Source: Paraphoma chrysanthemicola
Lineage: Eukaryota; Ascomycota; Dothideomycetes; Pleosporales; Phaeosphaeriaceae
Length of the DNA stretch: 64,000 bases
Reading direction: 5' to 3'
NCBI GenBank assembly: GCA_020744225.1
Contig: JAGMWG010000011.1
Location: 1,364,001 to 1,428,000 of the forward strand
Translations under genes and position numbers: made by a program
Shown: positions 34,902-46,043 of the stretch, in pieces
How positions within the stretch are numbered: position 1 is the first letter of the stretch
How the letters are laid out: every line of letters starts with the position of its first letter
Notes under the pieces: model-generated
What the model was told of the DNA's origin: nothing
Seen by the model: only the letters and a program-made list of their open reading frames with translations
Databases searched by the model: none

Positions 34902-36414
34902 TTAGAAGGTAGTGTTGGTAGGACCGAACTTGATGTTCGAGTAAATGACGGATGCGCCGGCATTCTTGCTTTCAACATCAGCCGGGACACCAGATCCAAT
35001 ATCACACTCGCCACGACCGATGCCGGGAACGCTTGGGTCCTTATCAGTGGGATAAGTAGAGTCGAGCCACAGCATGTTGGAGTAGTGGTCATCCCACAGC
35101 GACATGACGAGAACCATGCCTTGAGCAAGAGCCTTGGCCATGTTGGCGGTTCCACCCTTCTGCTTGTAAGTGTAGGTGTCACCGAAGACCTGCTTCTGCT
35201 GGTCGCAGAACTTGGTTGTGATGGAGTTTCCATCGACGCCGGCAATGGCCGAGTTGGGCTGGGGGATGGTCTTTCCGCCCTGGACGTAGAAGCGCTTGAT
35301 CTCCATGGCGTCACCGGTGCCAATGAACTGTGTGACGACGGTGAACTTCTTGGACGTATCGACTGTCTTACCCTTGCCGTAGAAGTCCTTAACGCCCATG
35401 CGATAACTGTTGAAGTCGCAGCCATCGGGATCGCAGACACCAGCATAGCGATCTGCAGAGTATGTTCCACCGCAGTTATCGCCGTCGCAGCGGGACTGCT
35501 CGATGGTGCTGCAAGAGTGGGGTGTGACTGCGGTACTGATGGAGTTGGCTTCCCAGATATCCATCTCAGCGCAGCATGAACCGTGGCCGCCGACGCCAGC
35601 GTTCGCGTCGTTGGAGGAAGCAGTCCAGCCTTCGACGTTACCCTGGACATGGTGTTAGTATGGCTCAATGTTGCCTGAGCTTTTGCAAAGCGACGCACCT
35701 CTCCGTTGATGAACTTGAGATCTCTCGGGCATTGAGCATCGCAATAACCAGTTCCGTACTTTGCACCAGCCTTGTTGGTGGAATATTTCTTCAAGCCACC
35801 ATCTGCGTCCATAGAGACGAAATAGAGAGCGCCATTAAGACCGCAAGGGAGGTTCGAAAGATCGACATCGAAGGTGAATTCGTGGTTTCCGGTAAACTTG
35901 AACAGCTCATAGGTAGAATCATCCTTCATGAGGTATGTTCGCGAGCCAATGTTAGTCGAGTAAGAGCCCTTAGTGACGAACTTGAGCTGGAGAGAGTTGC
36001 CACTGGCAGTGATGCCGTAGGTGCTTGATGAACGCTTAGCAGCTGCTAATATACATTGGTAAACGAAACGTACCCTTGGTAGTCCGCACCGTCGACTGCG
36101 CAGTTGGTCGCACAAGCCTTATTGTCTGGGCAGGACTTAGCATCCCACTCGTTGCCAGTGTAGCAGTTGGTGTATCTAGGGTTCCGTTAGCAGTGCACGA
36201 TCAAGCAAGATTGTGTGTGTACGTGCCCGTCTTTGACGTGTAGCCATCGCCAATTCGCATCGATGACAACCTTCCCGTTCTTGGTGGTGCAGCTTCCCTT
36301 GGCTGTGCATGACTGCCATGTCATGCCAGGGTGGGTCTCAGTCTGCTGGGTGCCGACAAGCTGGCCGCGGGCCAGGGAAAGGAGAGAAGCTGCAAAGACA
36401 AGAGTGCGATACAT
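34902..36414 (-). CDS. cbhI-like: GH7 cellobiohydrolase (exo-cellulase), core only
   Basis: A 451-residue secreted reducing-end cellobiohydrolase. Exons are 36227-36414, 36074-36175, 35699-36023 and 34902-35642. A signal peptide (MYRTLVFAASLLSLARG) leads into the GH7 jelly roll. The catalytic EMDIWE motif carries the nucleophile Glu231, Asp233 and acid/base Glu236. CDPDGCD, LPCGLNGALYFVSMDADGG and MLWLDSTYPTD are family hallmarks. The protein ends at NIKFGPTNTTF with no linker or CBM1, so it is a catalytic-core-only type. The first intron (36176-36226) gives the correct frame only with a GC donor (GG|GCACGT), which yields the expected GYTNCYTGNEWD; the nearby GT donor puts exon 2 out of frame. 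The other introns (50 and 56 nt) are GT-AG. A TATA box lies at 36464-36472. Confidence 0.93.
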
Positions 36415-36463
36415 GATGATGAGATGCTACTGCTGTGACAACTTGGATCCATGGCGTGCTCGT

Positions 36464-36472
36464 CTTATATAG
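36464..36472 (-). promoter_or_regulatory. TATA box of the GH7 gene
   Basis: CTATATAAG on the minus strand, 50-58 bases upstream of the ATG at 36414. The short distance implies a very short leader. Clear XlnR (GGCTAA) sites were not found in the adjacent 200 bases by eye. Confidence 0.5.
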
Positions 36473-39076
36473 ATCTTATGGTAAGACGAGTGGGCGCTGC
36501 TGATAGCCCATCGTAGCCCGGAGGTGGCAAAGGCTGCTCCAAATGATTGACAGTAGTTGCAATATCAAATTGAAGCCACGGAAATGAGCGGGCAGAAGAT
36601 CCAGATGAAAGAATGAACGAAATGCTTAGAGGCGCATGTTACGATTCAGTTATATGAAATCTGTGTCACTGGATCTTGCTCACTGTCTCCAGGGTCGCAC
36701 TTAGAAGGTCGGTAGAGATGCAGGATCGGGTGTAGTGGATGTCGTCTAGCTTCTGACAAAGGTCTCGTGGCGCAAGATCTCCATTTTGCTGTAGGGTCAT
36801 AGGTCCTAAGACAATCCTGTTCGACTTGGTGGTGTCCTTCAACCAGGCTTTGATGACTTTCTCGAACACCTACCGAGCTTCCGCGCTGGAAAGGGCTGGA
36901 AAGGGCCTTCTGACAATATCAGGACAATATGTCTCAGGGGCAGGTGAGTCTCTCGCGCACGAATAGGGTGACAGCGTTGATTCCATGAGTACCTGCTTGG
37001 TGGTATTCCCCGCATCGGCTGTCAACGCGGTTAAGCTGTATGAAGCAAATCGAAGCTCAATGCCGTGACCTGGGCACCTTGAACCAATTACGGTACAGGG
37101 GCAACCATGCACGGGCGTTAACTGCCTAGTCCTTGTATTTTGTCGTTGAGCGCGAGGTCCCGACGTCCGCCTTCCGAGAAAATCCGCCTACTCATTCGTG
37201 ATCTGATCTAAGACCACCCCGATGGAAACTGAAATACGAGAACAGTTTGACTGGGCAACCTATAGCACGCTCAAAGGCCTTTTTTCGACTTTCCGCGATG
37301 TCCCTGCTACCCTCGACAGCCTTTGACCATGATCAAGACTCTGCCCTGGAACCTTAAAGAGTGGTTCGAGGTTGTTCGTGGATAATGACGTTCGGCGAAT
37401 AAGACCCGGCAGTCGAAATTAAACGTGTGATCGGCAATGTAAGCATGTGGAGAAATGTGGGTTCCCCGCATTTCGTTCGGAAAATATATGAGGCGCGCAC
37501 GTAACGTCCATTCAAGCTAAGGCGGCCAGATCTCAGGGCATTGAATGTTCAGCGCGGAAAAGACGAACAAATAGTGAGAAGTCAATAGGTCTTGGTCTTT
37601 CAAAGCCGGATCAATCTGTTTGGAGTCGAATCTGAAGATAGGGAGTGGCAGTGTTGGACATTTAATGGACCGATTTGGGGCTGATTTTCGACAGGAGCGC
37701 TCAACGGTGCGACAAGCATTGGTGCAAAGTGGCCAAGTCCGACAAGGAAAGCTTTCCGATGGAGAACACGGCTTGACCGTTCCAAGCTTCACACGCGACA
37801 AACATATATTGCGAGTTCGGTGCTGTTAATAATGAGACGCGGGGTGCGCAACCAATTGGCGAGCACGGGAGACGGGACCATTCTACCGGTCGCAACGTCA
37901 GGACGTCCAAAACACGCGTTCACATAACACAAGCAAGTGTGTACAAATCCATCTTGGGTCCAAAAGATGCGGCCACAGGGTCAGCATTCAGCGCTCGAAT
38001 ACTTTGGATGATGGGAATCCAATCGAACGAGAGACAAAAAGTGCTGGCAAGCGCTCGCACTGTTTGAAGAACACCATGAGCAGAGATGCGCTAGTCGTTA
38101 CGTAAGCGAGCCCGTTTCAAGTTCAAGCGCGGCTGACAGCTACTCAGTTGTCGTAGGTTGTCCAACTTTCCCTTTACCATCTCACCGAATGGTCCTGAAT
38201 GCATGGCAGAGAATGCGACCTATTCATTCAGGGCTTTATCTTGCTCGCATTGCAATTATTGGCCTAGGCAGACTTTGTGAAAGAGGCTCGTGTGTCAATT
38301 CGTGACCTCTGCGACTTATTAACACTTCCTCTGACACTGGACTTACTGTGGTAGGCATCACAAGTGCTCATTACGAAGAGATCGAAGTATCACATCAAGC
38401 GCAAAGACGTGAGAGACGACAATTATGGCAGAAGACCAAGCCATAGAAATCAGGACAATTCCTAGGCCTGAGAGCAGTATTAACCATGGCGACAATGAGC
38501 AAATAGTTCGTTGAGCGATGGCTGGGTATAGCCGTTCAAATGGGCCACGATTCTTTTGAAGATTTGGGGCTTGTCTCCCGCCTGGACTGTCCATATTCTG
38601 CACCTTGATCTTCTTCCGTCTGAAGTAGTCGGTGAAGCCTCTGAATGCTGAGCCTTTATAACCTCCCCATTCTCGCTATCAAACGTGTGTTCGGCGATGC
38701 GCTTGCGTACTGAGTCGCTGTTCTTTCGGCTAGTCACGAGCCCATGGTGGCGTGAGCGGATTGAGTATATCTAGAAGGAGTTGAGAGCGTTCATGAAGGC
38801 TGTGGTCATGATTCGTGGGTTTGTTGTCGCATACCGTTGGTGTTGGACGGGGGGCGTCAGAAGCTGGGACGCGAACCGCGTGCCTCGGTTGAGGCGCGCG
38901 TGTCGTCACGTCCGCCCCATCGTACACAATAGCAGGCCTCAACTACACCAGCGCCCGTGAAACCTCCAACAACCGTCGCTTGGCCAAATATGGATCGCTA
39001 GACTTCTACTGCACTTCTTCTACAACATCACTCAAGCACCAACCGGAGAAAATGTAAAGTTATAGCTATCTCGACA
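36473..39076. other. Long intergenic region
   Basis: About 2.6 kb upstream of the cellulase. No gene was recognised; frames are short and mixed. Its near part must include the cellulase regulatory region. Confidence 0.45.
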
Positions 39077-39558
39077 ATGGAACGAGACAATAGTAAGCAT
39101 GTACCTCTTCATGCGCCCCAAAGGAAACCAAGCGCTAACACATGGCAGTAGTAGTAGTTCCTCTATCTACTCCTACGCCTCGTCGACGCGCCCCGTGCGC
39201 GCGAGCTGCCATGCGCTGAACGCCTCGACCGCGGCGCTCTTGGGCTACCATTGCCGCACTCCATCGGTCGGCTGGGTCGAGTGATATTCCTGAGGTCAGC
39301 TCGAGATTACTTTCACACCGCTCCATTCCGCCTCCCGCCTCCAAGAAGTTGGTGCGCTGCGAGGCGGTAACATATACTATTGCGGGAGAGTGTGAGGGCT
39401 CTTCTGCGAGACTTCGCGGTCTGTTCTCCTGGGTGCGGAGACTCAGAGCAGAGAGGACTTTCTTGCGATGGGTATGCTTCAGATGGACTAGGGCACAAGG
39501 ATCGAGGGGTTTCCTTCGCCGGAGCCCGAGTTGTACGACCGCCCCAAGGACGTCATGA
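39077..39558 (+). pseudogene. Possible broken small gene
   Basis: ATG at 39077 opens a 16-base exon, followed by a good 56-nt intron (39093-39148: GTAAGC, CGCTAAC, GGCAG) and one frame that stays open to 39558 except for a single TGA at 39217-39219. The text after the stop is protein-like (DIPEVSSRLLSHRSIPPPAS, then KKLVRCEAVTYTIAGE). The opposite strand is also partly open here (39135-39692), so the reading may be fortuitous. No family was recognised. Confidence 0.25.
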
Positions 39559-39845
39559 GCGACCAGATCGAGGTGTGAGACTATCTCGGCGGCATACGAT
39601 TCCGCAGCTTCGTTGCGGGGAATGATATGAAGAGGGCTATGTCCGTCTTCTTCGATTCGTGGGGCGTTCTTAGAGATCTCAGGGCTGGGCAAGTCGCTGA
39701 TCTTGTGGATTGATGCATGCAGACCGGCTCACATTCAGGGGCCTCACGGCCCTCTTCGATCTTCGTGAAGTCGATTCCTTCTCTTGCGACCGCCTTATTG
39801 TGTGCATCGACAGCCACGCCGATCAGATGGCTCGGGATGCCTTGG

Positions 39846-40937
39846 TCAAGGATCTCGGCGGTTTCGGTTGAACAAGTCTTCCCAGTCCCACTCAAGTTGC
39901 ATAGGCATTGTCCAAAGGTTTACATCTCGTTGATGATGCGTAGAGTTTGTCTCTTGAACGTGTAATCCGGATGAGGGTGCGCTCTGCGCTGATACTGCCG
40001 GCCAAAGTGGAGGGGCCTTGGCATGCGTTTCTTCAAAGTGTAGAAGCAAGGCGGGCAGAGAGCCGATGCGGAAACCGCAACATGTGAAATCTTTCTTGAA
40101 ATGCGCTTCCAGCTTGGGCAAGTATGACCTCCAGTTGTATGTGGGTTGTACGGGTTTCGCGCCATTCTCTGGGTTGGAGGCCGGCGACAGCCCGGAACCT
40201 GGAGCCTCTGGCGTTAACCCATCACGCCCACTCTGTATGTCGCCTTCTCTTCTCTCGCTCTGACTGGAGACGTTTGTGATGATCGGTTCGACACTTGGAC
40301 GTTGATCCTGGGCTATCGGCCGGCTGCCCGTCTCGATTGCATGGTCAACACTTGGGTCGTTTTCCGAAACTGAGCTGAAGGATTCCTTTCTGCGAGGAGA
40401 TGGTGCAGATCGTTCGAGCAACTCCTGCTGCATCTGATTGAGGTCTTCTTCAAAACCCTCGTTATTCGCAGCGCTTGGTAGCAATGATGTCGTCATCAAA
40501 AGGCCTGTTGCACGCAATATCTCATTCTCAGCACGCGCGCGCTTCAGTGCGACATTCAAGGTATCATTGTCTGCTTGAAGGGACTGTATCTTTGCTTCTA
40601 GGTTGGACAGCTTGGTATCGAGGCCATCGTCCTTTTGCTGGTCGATTGTCGTCTCCGATGGCATCGAAACCCTGCTCCGACCCGCTTTGCCAGTGTGAAT
40701 GGTGATCTTGCTCAGTGCGGCGTTGTTTGGGTTCTTGACATGGCAACGAGCATGCTGATTCTCATATTAGTATATGAATCATTGGCAAGAGGATGTAGGA
40801 GTACCTACGGCCCGAAGATTGTTCGCAGCCTTCGTCTCGCGACCGCACCACCCGCATTGCGTCTCGCAAGCTTCAATGCGGAGTACGTGAGTGCCGCTGC
40901 GCGGCCAAGGTTTGTGGTCGTGTGCTGAACACGGCAT
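39846..40937 (-). CDS. C2H2 zinc-finger / coiled-coil regulator
   Basis: A 345-residue protein from exons 40809-40937 and 39846-40754. The 54-nt intron (GTAGGT, TACTAAT branch, ATCAG) falls inside a zinc finger. Joining the exons gives C28-x2-C31-x12-H44-x3-H48 (CGWCGRETKAANNLRA then HARCH), a textbook C2H2 spacing. Residues 85-125 form a leucine-containing coiled coil (TKLSNLEAKIQSLQADNDTL). A second motif near the C-terminus, FTCCGFRIGSLPALLLHFEE followed by TH, has Cys268/Cys269 and His282/His287 and resembles the atypical finger of some fungal regulators. The middle is Ser/Pro/Glu-rich. A nuclear DNA-binding regulator is likely. Coding-like text continues past the stop in another frame (39700-39840), so the C-terminus could be longer. 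Confidence 0.72.
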
Positions 40938-41180
40938 TCTCGGGGCTTCTGTATAGTCGAAGAGGGACTGGGGGAGTATGTGAGGCCATGACAGGATAAA
41001 GAAGCGCGCAGTAGGTAATGTGTGTTGCTGAGGCTGAGTGACGACACTGCGGCCTCGGTGCGGCGCGTCGCGTATATTTTGGCGCAGGGGCGTATTGATA
41101 GAAAATTGATAGGTTGTTGGTACAGCCTCACCCCTGCATGTCTAGCGCGCAAAAGCCATTCTGATTTGGTAACATTTAGT

Positions 41181-41327
41181 GCAATCGATTTTCTATCAAT
41201 TCCTTGGGGCCGGCCCACGTCGCAGAATCTCGGTTTCGGCAGGTGCCATGATTCGTCAGGCGTCTGTGTGCGGCGCACAGAGCGATCATCAAGCCAGACG
41301 GCTGAGAGCAATCGATTTTGTATCAAT
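41181..41327. promoter_or_regulatory. Repeated 20-bp motif in a divergent promoter
   Basis: GCAATCGATTTTCTATCAAT (41181-41200) recurs with one change at 41308-41327. A related inverted text, ATTGATAGAAAATTGATAGG, lies at 41096-41115, and CTATCAATTGAATATCAAC at 41444-41462. The spacing (127 bases) and location between two divergent genes suggest binding sites for one factor. The factor is unknown. Confidence 0.4.
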
Positions 41328-41540
41328 AAACAACTAAAAACTAGCACACGGCCATTGGCTTCTTATGCTCAGACATGGCGGTCGCGGCCAAGTTTGCGTA
41401 AGAATTTGTGCTCTAGCCTACCTCGGTATCTTTGGTGCTTGACTATCAATTGAATATCAACTTCCTTCCTCTCGTTGAGCCTTGGACTGACTACGTACTG
41501 TAGGCAAATGGCGTCGAGAAGCAATCTAGCCACTCATCTC

Positions 41541-41551
41541 ACATATATATA
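41541..41551 (+). promoter_or_regulatory. TATA box of the small membrane protein gene
   Basis: CATATATATAG about 35 bases upstream of the first ATG (41580) and 145 upstream of the second (41691). The position would fit a start at the second ATG better, with a normal leader. Confidence 0.4.
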
Positions 41552-41579
41552 GTCGACAGCCTTTCTTGGCTACAATCAT

Positions 41580-41954
41580 ATGACACACAGTTCTCTATTT
41601 CCTCGACAATCAAAACGATCCATTCTCAAGACCGCAGCATCCTTTATTCCATTCATTCCCTATATCACTCAAAACACCATCACAGCTACGATGCCAACAT
41701 TCAACTCCACAATGTTCACATTTACTATCACCTCCCAACTCGTCTCGGCCGCAGCGATCCTCGAGCTCGCCTCTACAACTTCCACCTCGATCACTCATCC
41801 CCAACTCGCCTCGTCTACACCGTCCCCCAGCATGCGACCAGACTCCCCTCCAAGCTGGAGCACTCCCGTCGTCATCGGTGTCACACTGGCCGTCATCGCC
41901 ATTCTGACCGGTCTCCCCGGTGCCATTGTCGCCCTGAAGAAACTCCGACGTTAA
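41580..41954 (+). CDS. Small single-pass membrane protein
   Basis: A frame of 124 residues from ATG 41580, or 87 from the in-frame ATG at 41691 (MPTFNSTMFTFTITSQLVSA), which fits the TATA box position better. The C-terminal segment WSTPVVIGVTLAVIAILTGL is one transmembrane helix, followed by a short basic end (LKKLRR), a positive-inside signal. The part before it is Ser/Thr/Pro-rich and could be glycosylated. Many short fungal proteins of this layout exist with no known function. It is intronless. Confidence 0.5.
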   Translation: MTHSSLFPRQSKRSILKTAASFIPFIPYITQNTITATMPTFNSTMFTFTITSQLVSAAAILELASTTSTSITHPQLASSTPSPSMRPDSPPSWSTPVVIGVTLAVIAILTGLPGAIVALKKLRR

Positions 41955-42741
41955 GTGATTATAATCGCACTGGGCGATGATTGTAAGATAAACATCGCAA
42001 TGGATACATGGCAGCATACTCATGACTACGTACAGAACAAATAGGAAGGGAAGAAGCCGATAGAAGTGGTACATTTCTTGGATCATATCGCGCGATGATT
42101 AAACACCCTATCATTACACCACCCTTCCTCAACTCGAACATACACCACGACACTTTTTTTCTCTTACTATACAGAGACACCTCCCATTCATCTCCTCCTA
42201 AGCGTTTCTTTTACCTCGCTCGCACAACTCAAGAACATGTACAATAGATGGTGTAATACCTACCTCCATTCTCATTGGCGGTTGGACGAAGAACAGATAT
42301 AGCGCATCCGTACCGGCTGCGTACGTATTACCTTCGTGTTTGGCTCCTGTCCATTGTTTTGTCTTTGATGGTTCATGGTGCAGTTTACAGTGACAACAGG
42401 TTTTACTCCTATCTCCTTGGACGCGTTATGTACAAGCAAGCTCTGAATTGCTTCATGAATTTTTAATTTCGCAATCTGCTAAAAGAGATAGACGTTTTGT
42501 ATACAATTTGCTATTTGCCTTGTATATAGAAGTTTGAAGTTATATGAAATGAAACGTTTTAAAGATAATGGAAGACTAGCATGAATCTCAGAGCCAAAAA
42601 GGAAGTCAGGCTTACGCCAAGCTTCGGTGATGCAGCCGAAGCCGTGCCACATCTCCTTCCATCTCCGCTTTGTCCGACCTCCTCCACCCACACAACACAG
42701 TCTGCATTTCCACTGTCGCATGCGCTTGCTTCTCATTCGCT
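41955..42741. other. Intergenic, no gene seen
   Basis: About 790 bases, rather A/T-rich at 42300-42560. It holds the 3' UTR of the membrane protein gene and the promoter of the Zn2Cys6 factor. Confidence 0.5.
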
Positions 42742-45343
42742 ATGTCAACCAGAAGTGCAGAAGCCGAGTCTCGGGAAGGATCTCCAGATCGTGACGGCTC
42801 ACCCGGAGCTAAGCGCACCAGCAAGAAAAGGAAGGTCTTGTCATGTTACGCCTGTCGCAATCGAAAGATGAAGTGCGATCGTGTCTATCCCATCTGTTCA
42901 CGTTGTCAAAAGACAGGCAGGGCTGATCAATGCACGTATGACCCACGACTGTTGGATGATTTGACCAACAGCAACGGCTTGCACGCCGACGGCCACAATG
43001 CGGACTTCGCAGGGGCAGAGAATGGTACGCAAGAGCATGCTGATGTCCCTACATCTCTAGAAGCTCTTCAGTGGAAGTCAAGGGCGCAAGAGCGACGCAT
43101 CGAAGAACTCGAACGCAAACTAGCTAGCAAGGAAAAAAACAGCGATCCTTCCCGGTATGTAGGTTATCATCCAGCAGAGCCGGACCAGAAGGAAGAGATG
43201 ATGTTTAGAGGAAAGGGGTTCAAGACGCAGTTTCATGGCTCCACGAGCGTCATGAGCACGATAGCACAGGTGAATTACGAGCAAAGCCTAGCCCAAAGCA
43301 CTCGTTAACCATGCCCAGTACCGCGAGCTTCAAGCATTTACTCGTGAGGCACTTACTGTCGATCACTCGATCATGAGGGTCAGGATCGATTTCAAAACTT
43401 TTCGCGATCGCCGAAAAGCTGCACTGAAGGAAATCGGGGCGAGAACGCACGGCACAAATGAGGAGGTGTTCGCTGCCTTGCCCGAACGAAACGTCGTGGA
43501 CTCGCAAGCAGCCCTCTACTTTCGAACTTGTGAAACAACCTACCGTATCTTACACGAACCATCCTTTTGGAAAGAGTACAACACGTTCTGGGATGGAAGG
43601 CCATCTGGCGCGGTTCAACCCGGCTTTGCGGTCATCCTCATCCTGCTCGTTGCATGTACGCAATGCCTCAGCCCCAAGGACGATGTATTTCTTGGAGACA
43701 CTACAGCTGATAGGCAGACGGCGTCTGATTTGATTGATGTTTGCGACGCCTGGATCATGAGACAGTCTCGTAAACGACTGACGCTCCAATTCTTTCAGTT
43801 ACACTGCTTATCTCTGCTTGCCAGAAGAGTGAACTGCGTGAAGCTGAAACAAGGTAAATATGAATCAAACCACGCTCTCTTTCACCTAGAAAATTTACAA
43901 ATATTTGCAGATTGGATCACTTCGGGTGACCTTGTTCGTTTAGCTTTAGCAGCTGGAATGCATCGAGACCCATCCTTGCTGTCTACTGGCAAAATTTCCG
44001 CCTTCGAAATGGAGATGAAGAAACGCTTGTGGGTCACCATCATGGAATTTGAGATGCAATCCTCCATTGAAACCGGTCTGCAATCTTCGTTGACCGCGCT
44101 TCATTGGGATACCCCTGATCCTGCCAATCTACCAGACGAAGCATTCTCTACAGAAAGTCAAGAGGTGCCTGCGAGCCGGCCCGCAGACCACTTCACGTCG
44201 GCATCGTATCTTCGTTTCTCCAGAAGTTCGGTGCCGTTTCGATTGCATCTCATGCAGCTGCTTAACGACCCGTCAGAGAAGCTGACTTACTCTGAGGTCC
44301 TTCACTACGATGCGCAGATCCACGAAATGGTAGCCGCTCTCCCCAAGTGGGATGATCCACGCGCATTGATACCATCAGCACTCCTTGAGCTTCAACTCCG
44401 GCAGTTCTTGCTTCTCATGCACAAATCTTATGCGAAGCTGGCATCTCATAACGACCGATATCTTACCTCCTTTAGCACCTGCATAAATGCTGCAGGCTCT
44501 ATTATGGCTATCCAGGAGGAACTATTGTCCAAGGGTATCCTCTTCCTGAACCACTCGCGGAACGACGCCATTAGGGTTGGGTTGATCATGTCGGAGATCG
44601 CGTACCACAACTGCGCACGTAGTGGACCAATCCAAGCCATGGCGCCACCACCGCCACCAAAAGGGTCTCAGTTCGCTGATCCTCAAACCCATTTCGCTGA
44701 TCTTCCTTCCGTCAAAACATGGGCACCGGGCGTCGAGGTGTCCTTGGCGATCATGCCACAGCGACCCTTCTTGACACGCACACTCTGCGCATCGGCTATC
44801 GAGCTGCTCGAACTAGCGGGCCAAATATACGAAAGCAAAGTAATGCGAGTGGGAACTGGCTATATGGAGTTTTGGCTGCTTTGTGCTGCCATGGGAATGT
44901 TGCCTCCCCCGTCCTCGTCAAAACCGCCCGCAACCTCGATAGCACATATCACCACCGCTAGTGATGACATTCAGGTGCGGTGCAGAAAGACACTGGATCG
45001 ATTCCAAAGCTTGTCATTTCGAGTTCTCGCGCTTCAAAAAGATCAAGATAACAGTTTTGCTACTTCACTTCGAACAACCATGGCCAGCGCTTCGCCATCA
45101 GAAGTGAGGACGCCATTGAGTACTGGAGCAGGCGCCGCCGCACTGATAGTTGGACATGGCTCAAATCCATTGGTAAATAATCCGAGCCAACCGGCTTTGT
45201 CTGGCATGGCCACAGCCCATGGATTGGAGCCGGACCTCAAGGATATGAACGGCACTTTTGATAACTTGCAAGACATGCAAGTCGATATGGGTGGGTGGAA
45301 CTTTCCGGACTTCTGGGCTTTCGACTTGGCCGGAGAGTTTTGA
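42742..45343 (+). CDS. Zn2Cys6 transcription factor with fungal MHR domain
   Basis: An 831-residue nuclear regulator. Exons are 42742-43269, 43319-43853 and 43911-45343 (introns 49 and 57 nt, GT-AG). The Gal4-type binuclear cluster has C35, C38, C45, C52, C55 and C64 with spacing 2-6-6-2-8 and a basic lead (RTSKKRKVLS). A short coiled coil (QERRIEELERKLASKEK) follows for dimerisation. The fungal-specific middle homology region spans about residues 220-560, with the hallmark LVRLALAAGMHRDPS after the second splice. The C-terminus is Ser/Pro-rich with an acidic aromatic end (MGGWNFPDFWAFDLAGEF), a likely activation segment. The ATG at 42742 is the first true ATG in frame. Target genes are unknown. 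Confidence 0.92.
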
Positions 45344-46043
45344 ATGCGCGTCGGACCGACGCAGTCGCCATTTGCATTCTTGCTTCGTGGCGGATTGTCT
45401 TCTCCACGTTGGGAGTGACCGGGGAAACTCTTACTCCCCGCAGATGTCTCTCTCCCTAGTCCAAGCTGAGCATGGCAATTGTGAATGCTGTTCGCCGCGG
45501 AAGGTAACTTGTGGACATCAGCGACGCTTAGTCATGCGGCGCGCGACGGATGATTCGTTCCATCTATGGCCTAGAAGCGACTTGGCGTCAGCACCGCCGC
45601 GTTGGCACCCGTTCCGCTGGTCCCAAGAGAATGGGTGCTTTACTCAAGTGATCATTTCCTTTGTTTAACTGAACATTTCGAAGTCAATCCAACAAAATAG
45701 GAATAGAGAATACCAGGGAGCCGACCGTCGTACCCATATATCTAACTACCATTTACAACAGTCCCTTCTTTACGTCGGCATTGAGTTATTGCCATGTCCC
45801 TTTGAAATTGACTCACCAACACTATGCCAAGCTTCATGGCGTTATTACTGCTGTAGCGAAGTCTCGACCCACGCAAGCCATGGAACACTAAGCCCCGGAA
45901 GTTCTCATGGCCCAATAGCGCAGGTCTCACATGTCGACTGGAGTAGTACCAACCTCGTATCGCCAACTTCCTTCTCTTTCCCCTCAAAACCCCTCTGGGT
46001 GCCCTCCCAGAGCGTCGTTTTGAGCGCGTTTACACAGTAGAGC
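45344..46043. other. Intergenic, no gene seen
   Basis: About 700 bases. C/T-rich leader-like text at 45960-46040 precedes the antiporter gene. Nothing else was recognised. Confidence 0.5.

Larger units (their letters stand above)
40938..41579. other. Divergent promoter region
   Basis: About 640 bases between the C2H2 gene and the small membrane protein gene. It contains the repeated ATCGATTTT-type motif described separately and a TATA box at 41541-41551. Confidence 0.5.

Noticed and set aside
34875..35579. 234-residue plus-strand frame opposite the GH7 gene
   Set aside because: It is an antisense shadow of an unmistakable cellobiohydrolase.
39135..39692. 185-residue minus-strand frame near the C2H2 gene
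   Set aside because: No ATG with context and no continuous splice to the C2H2 gene; ends in a low-complexity Arg/Gly/Thr tail. It is mentioned only as an ambiguity in the findings.
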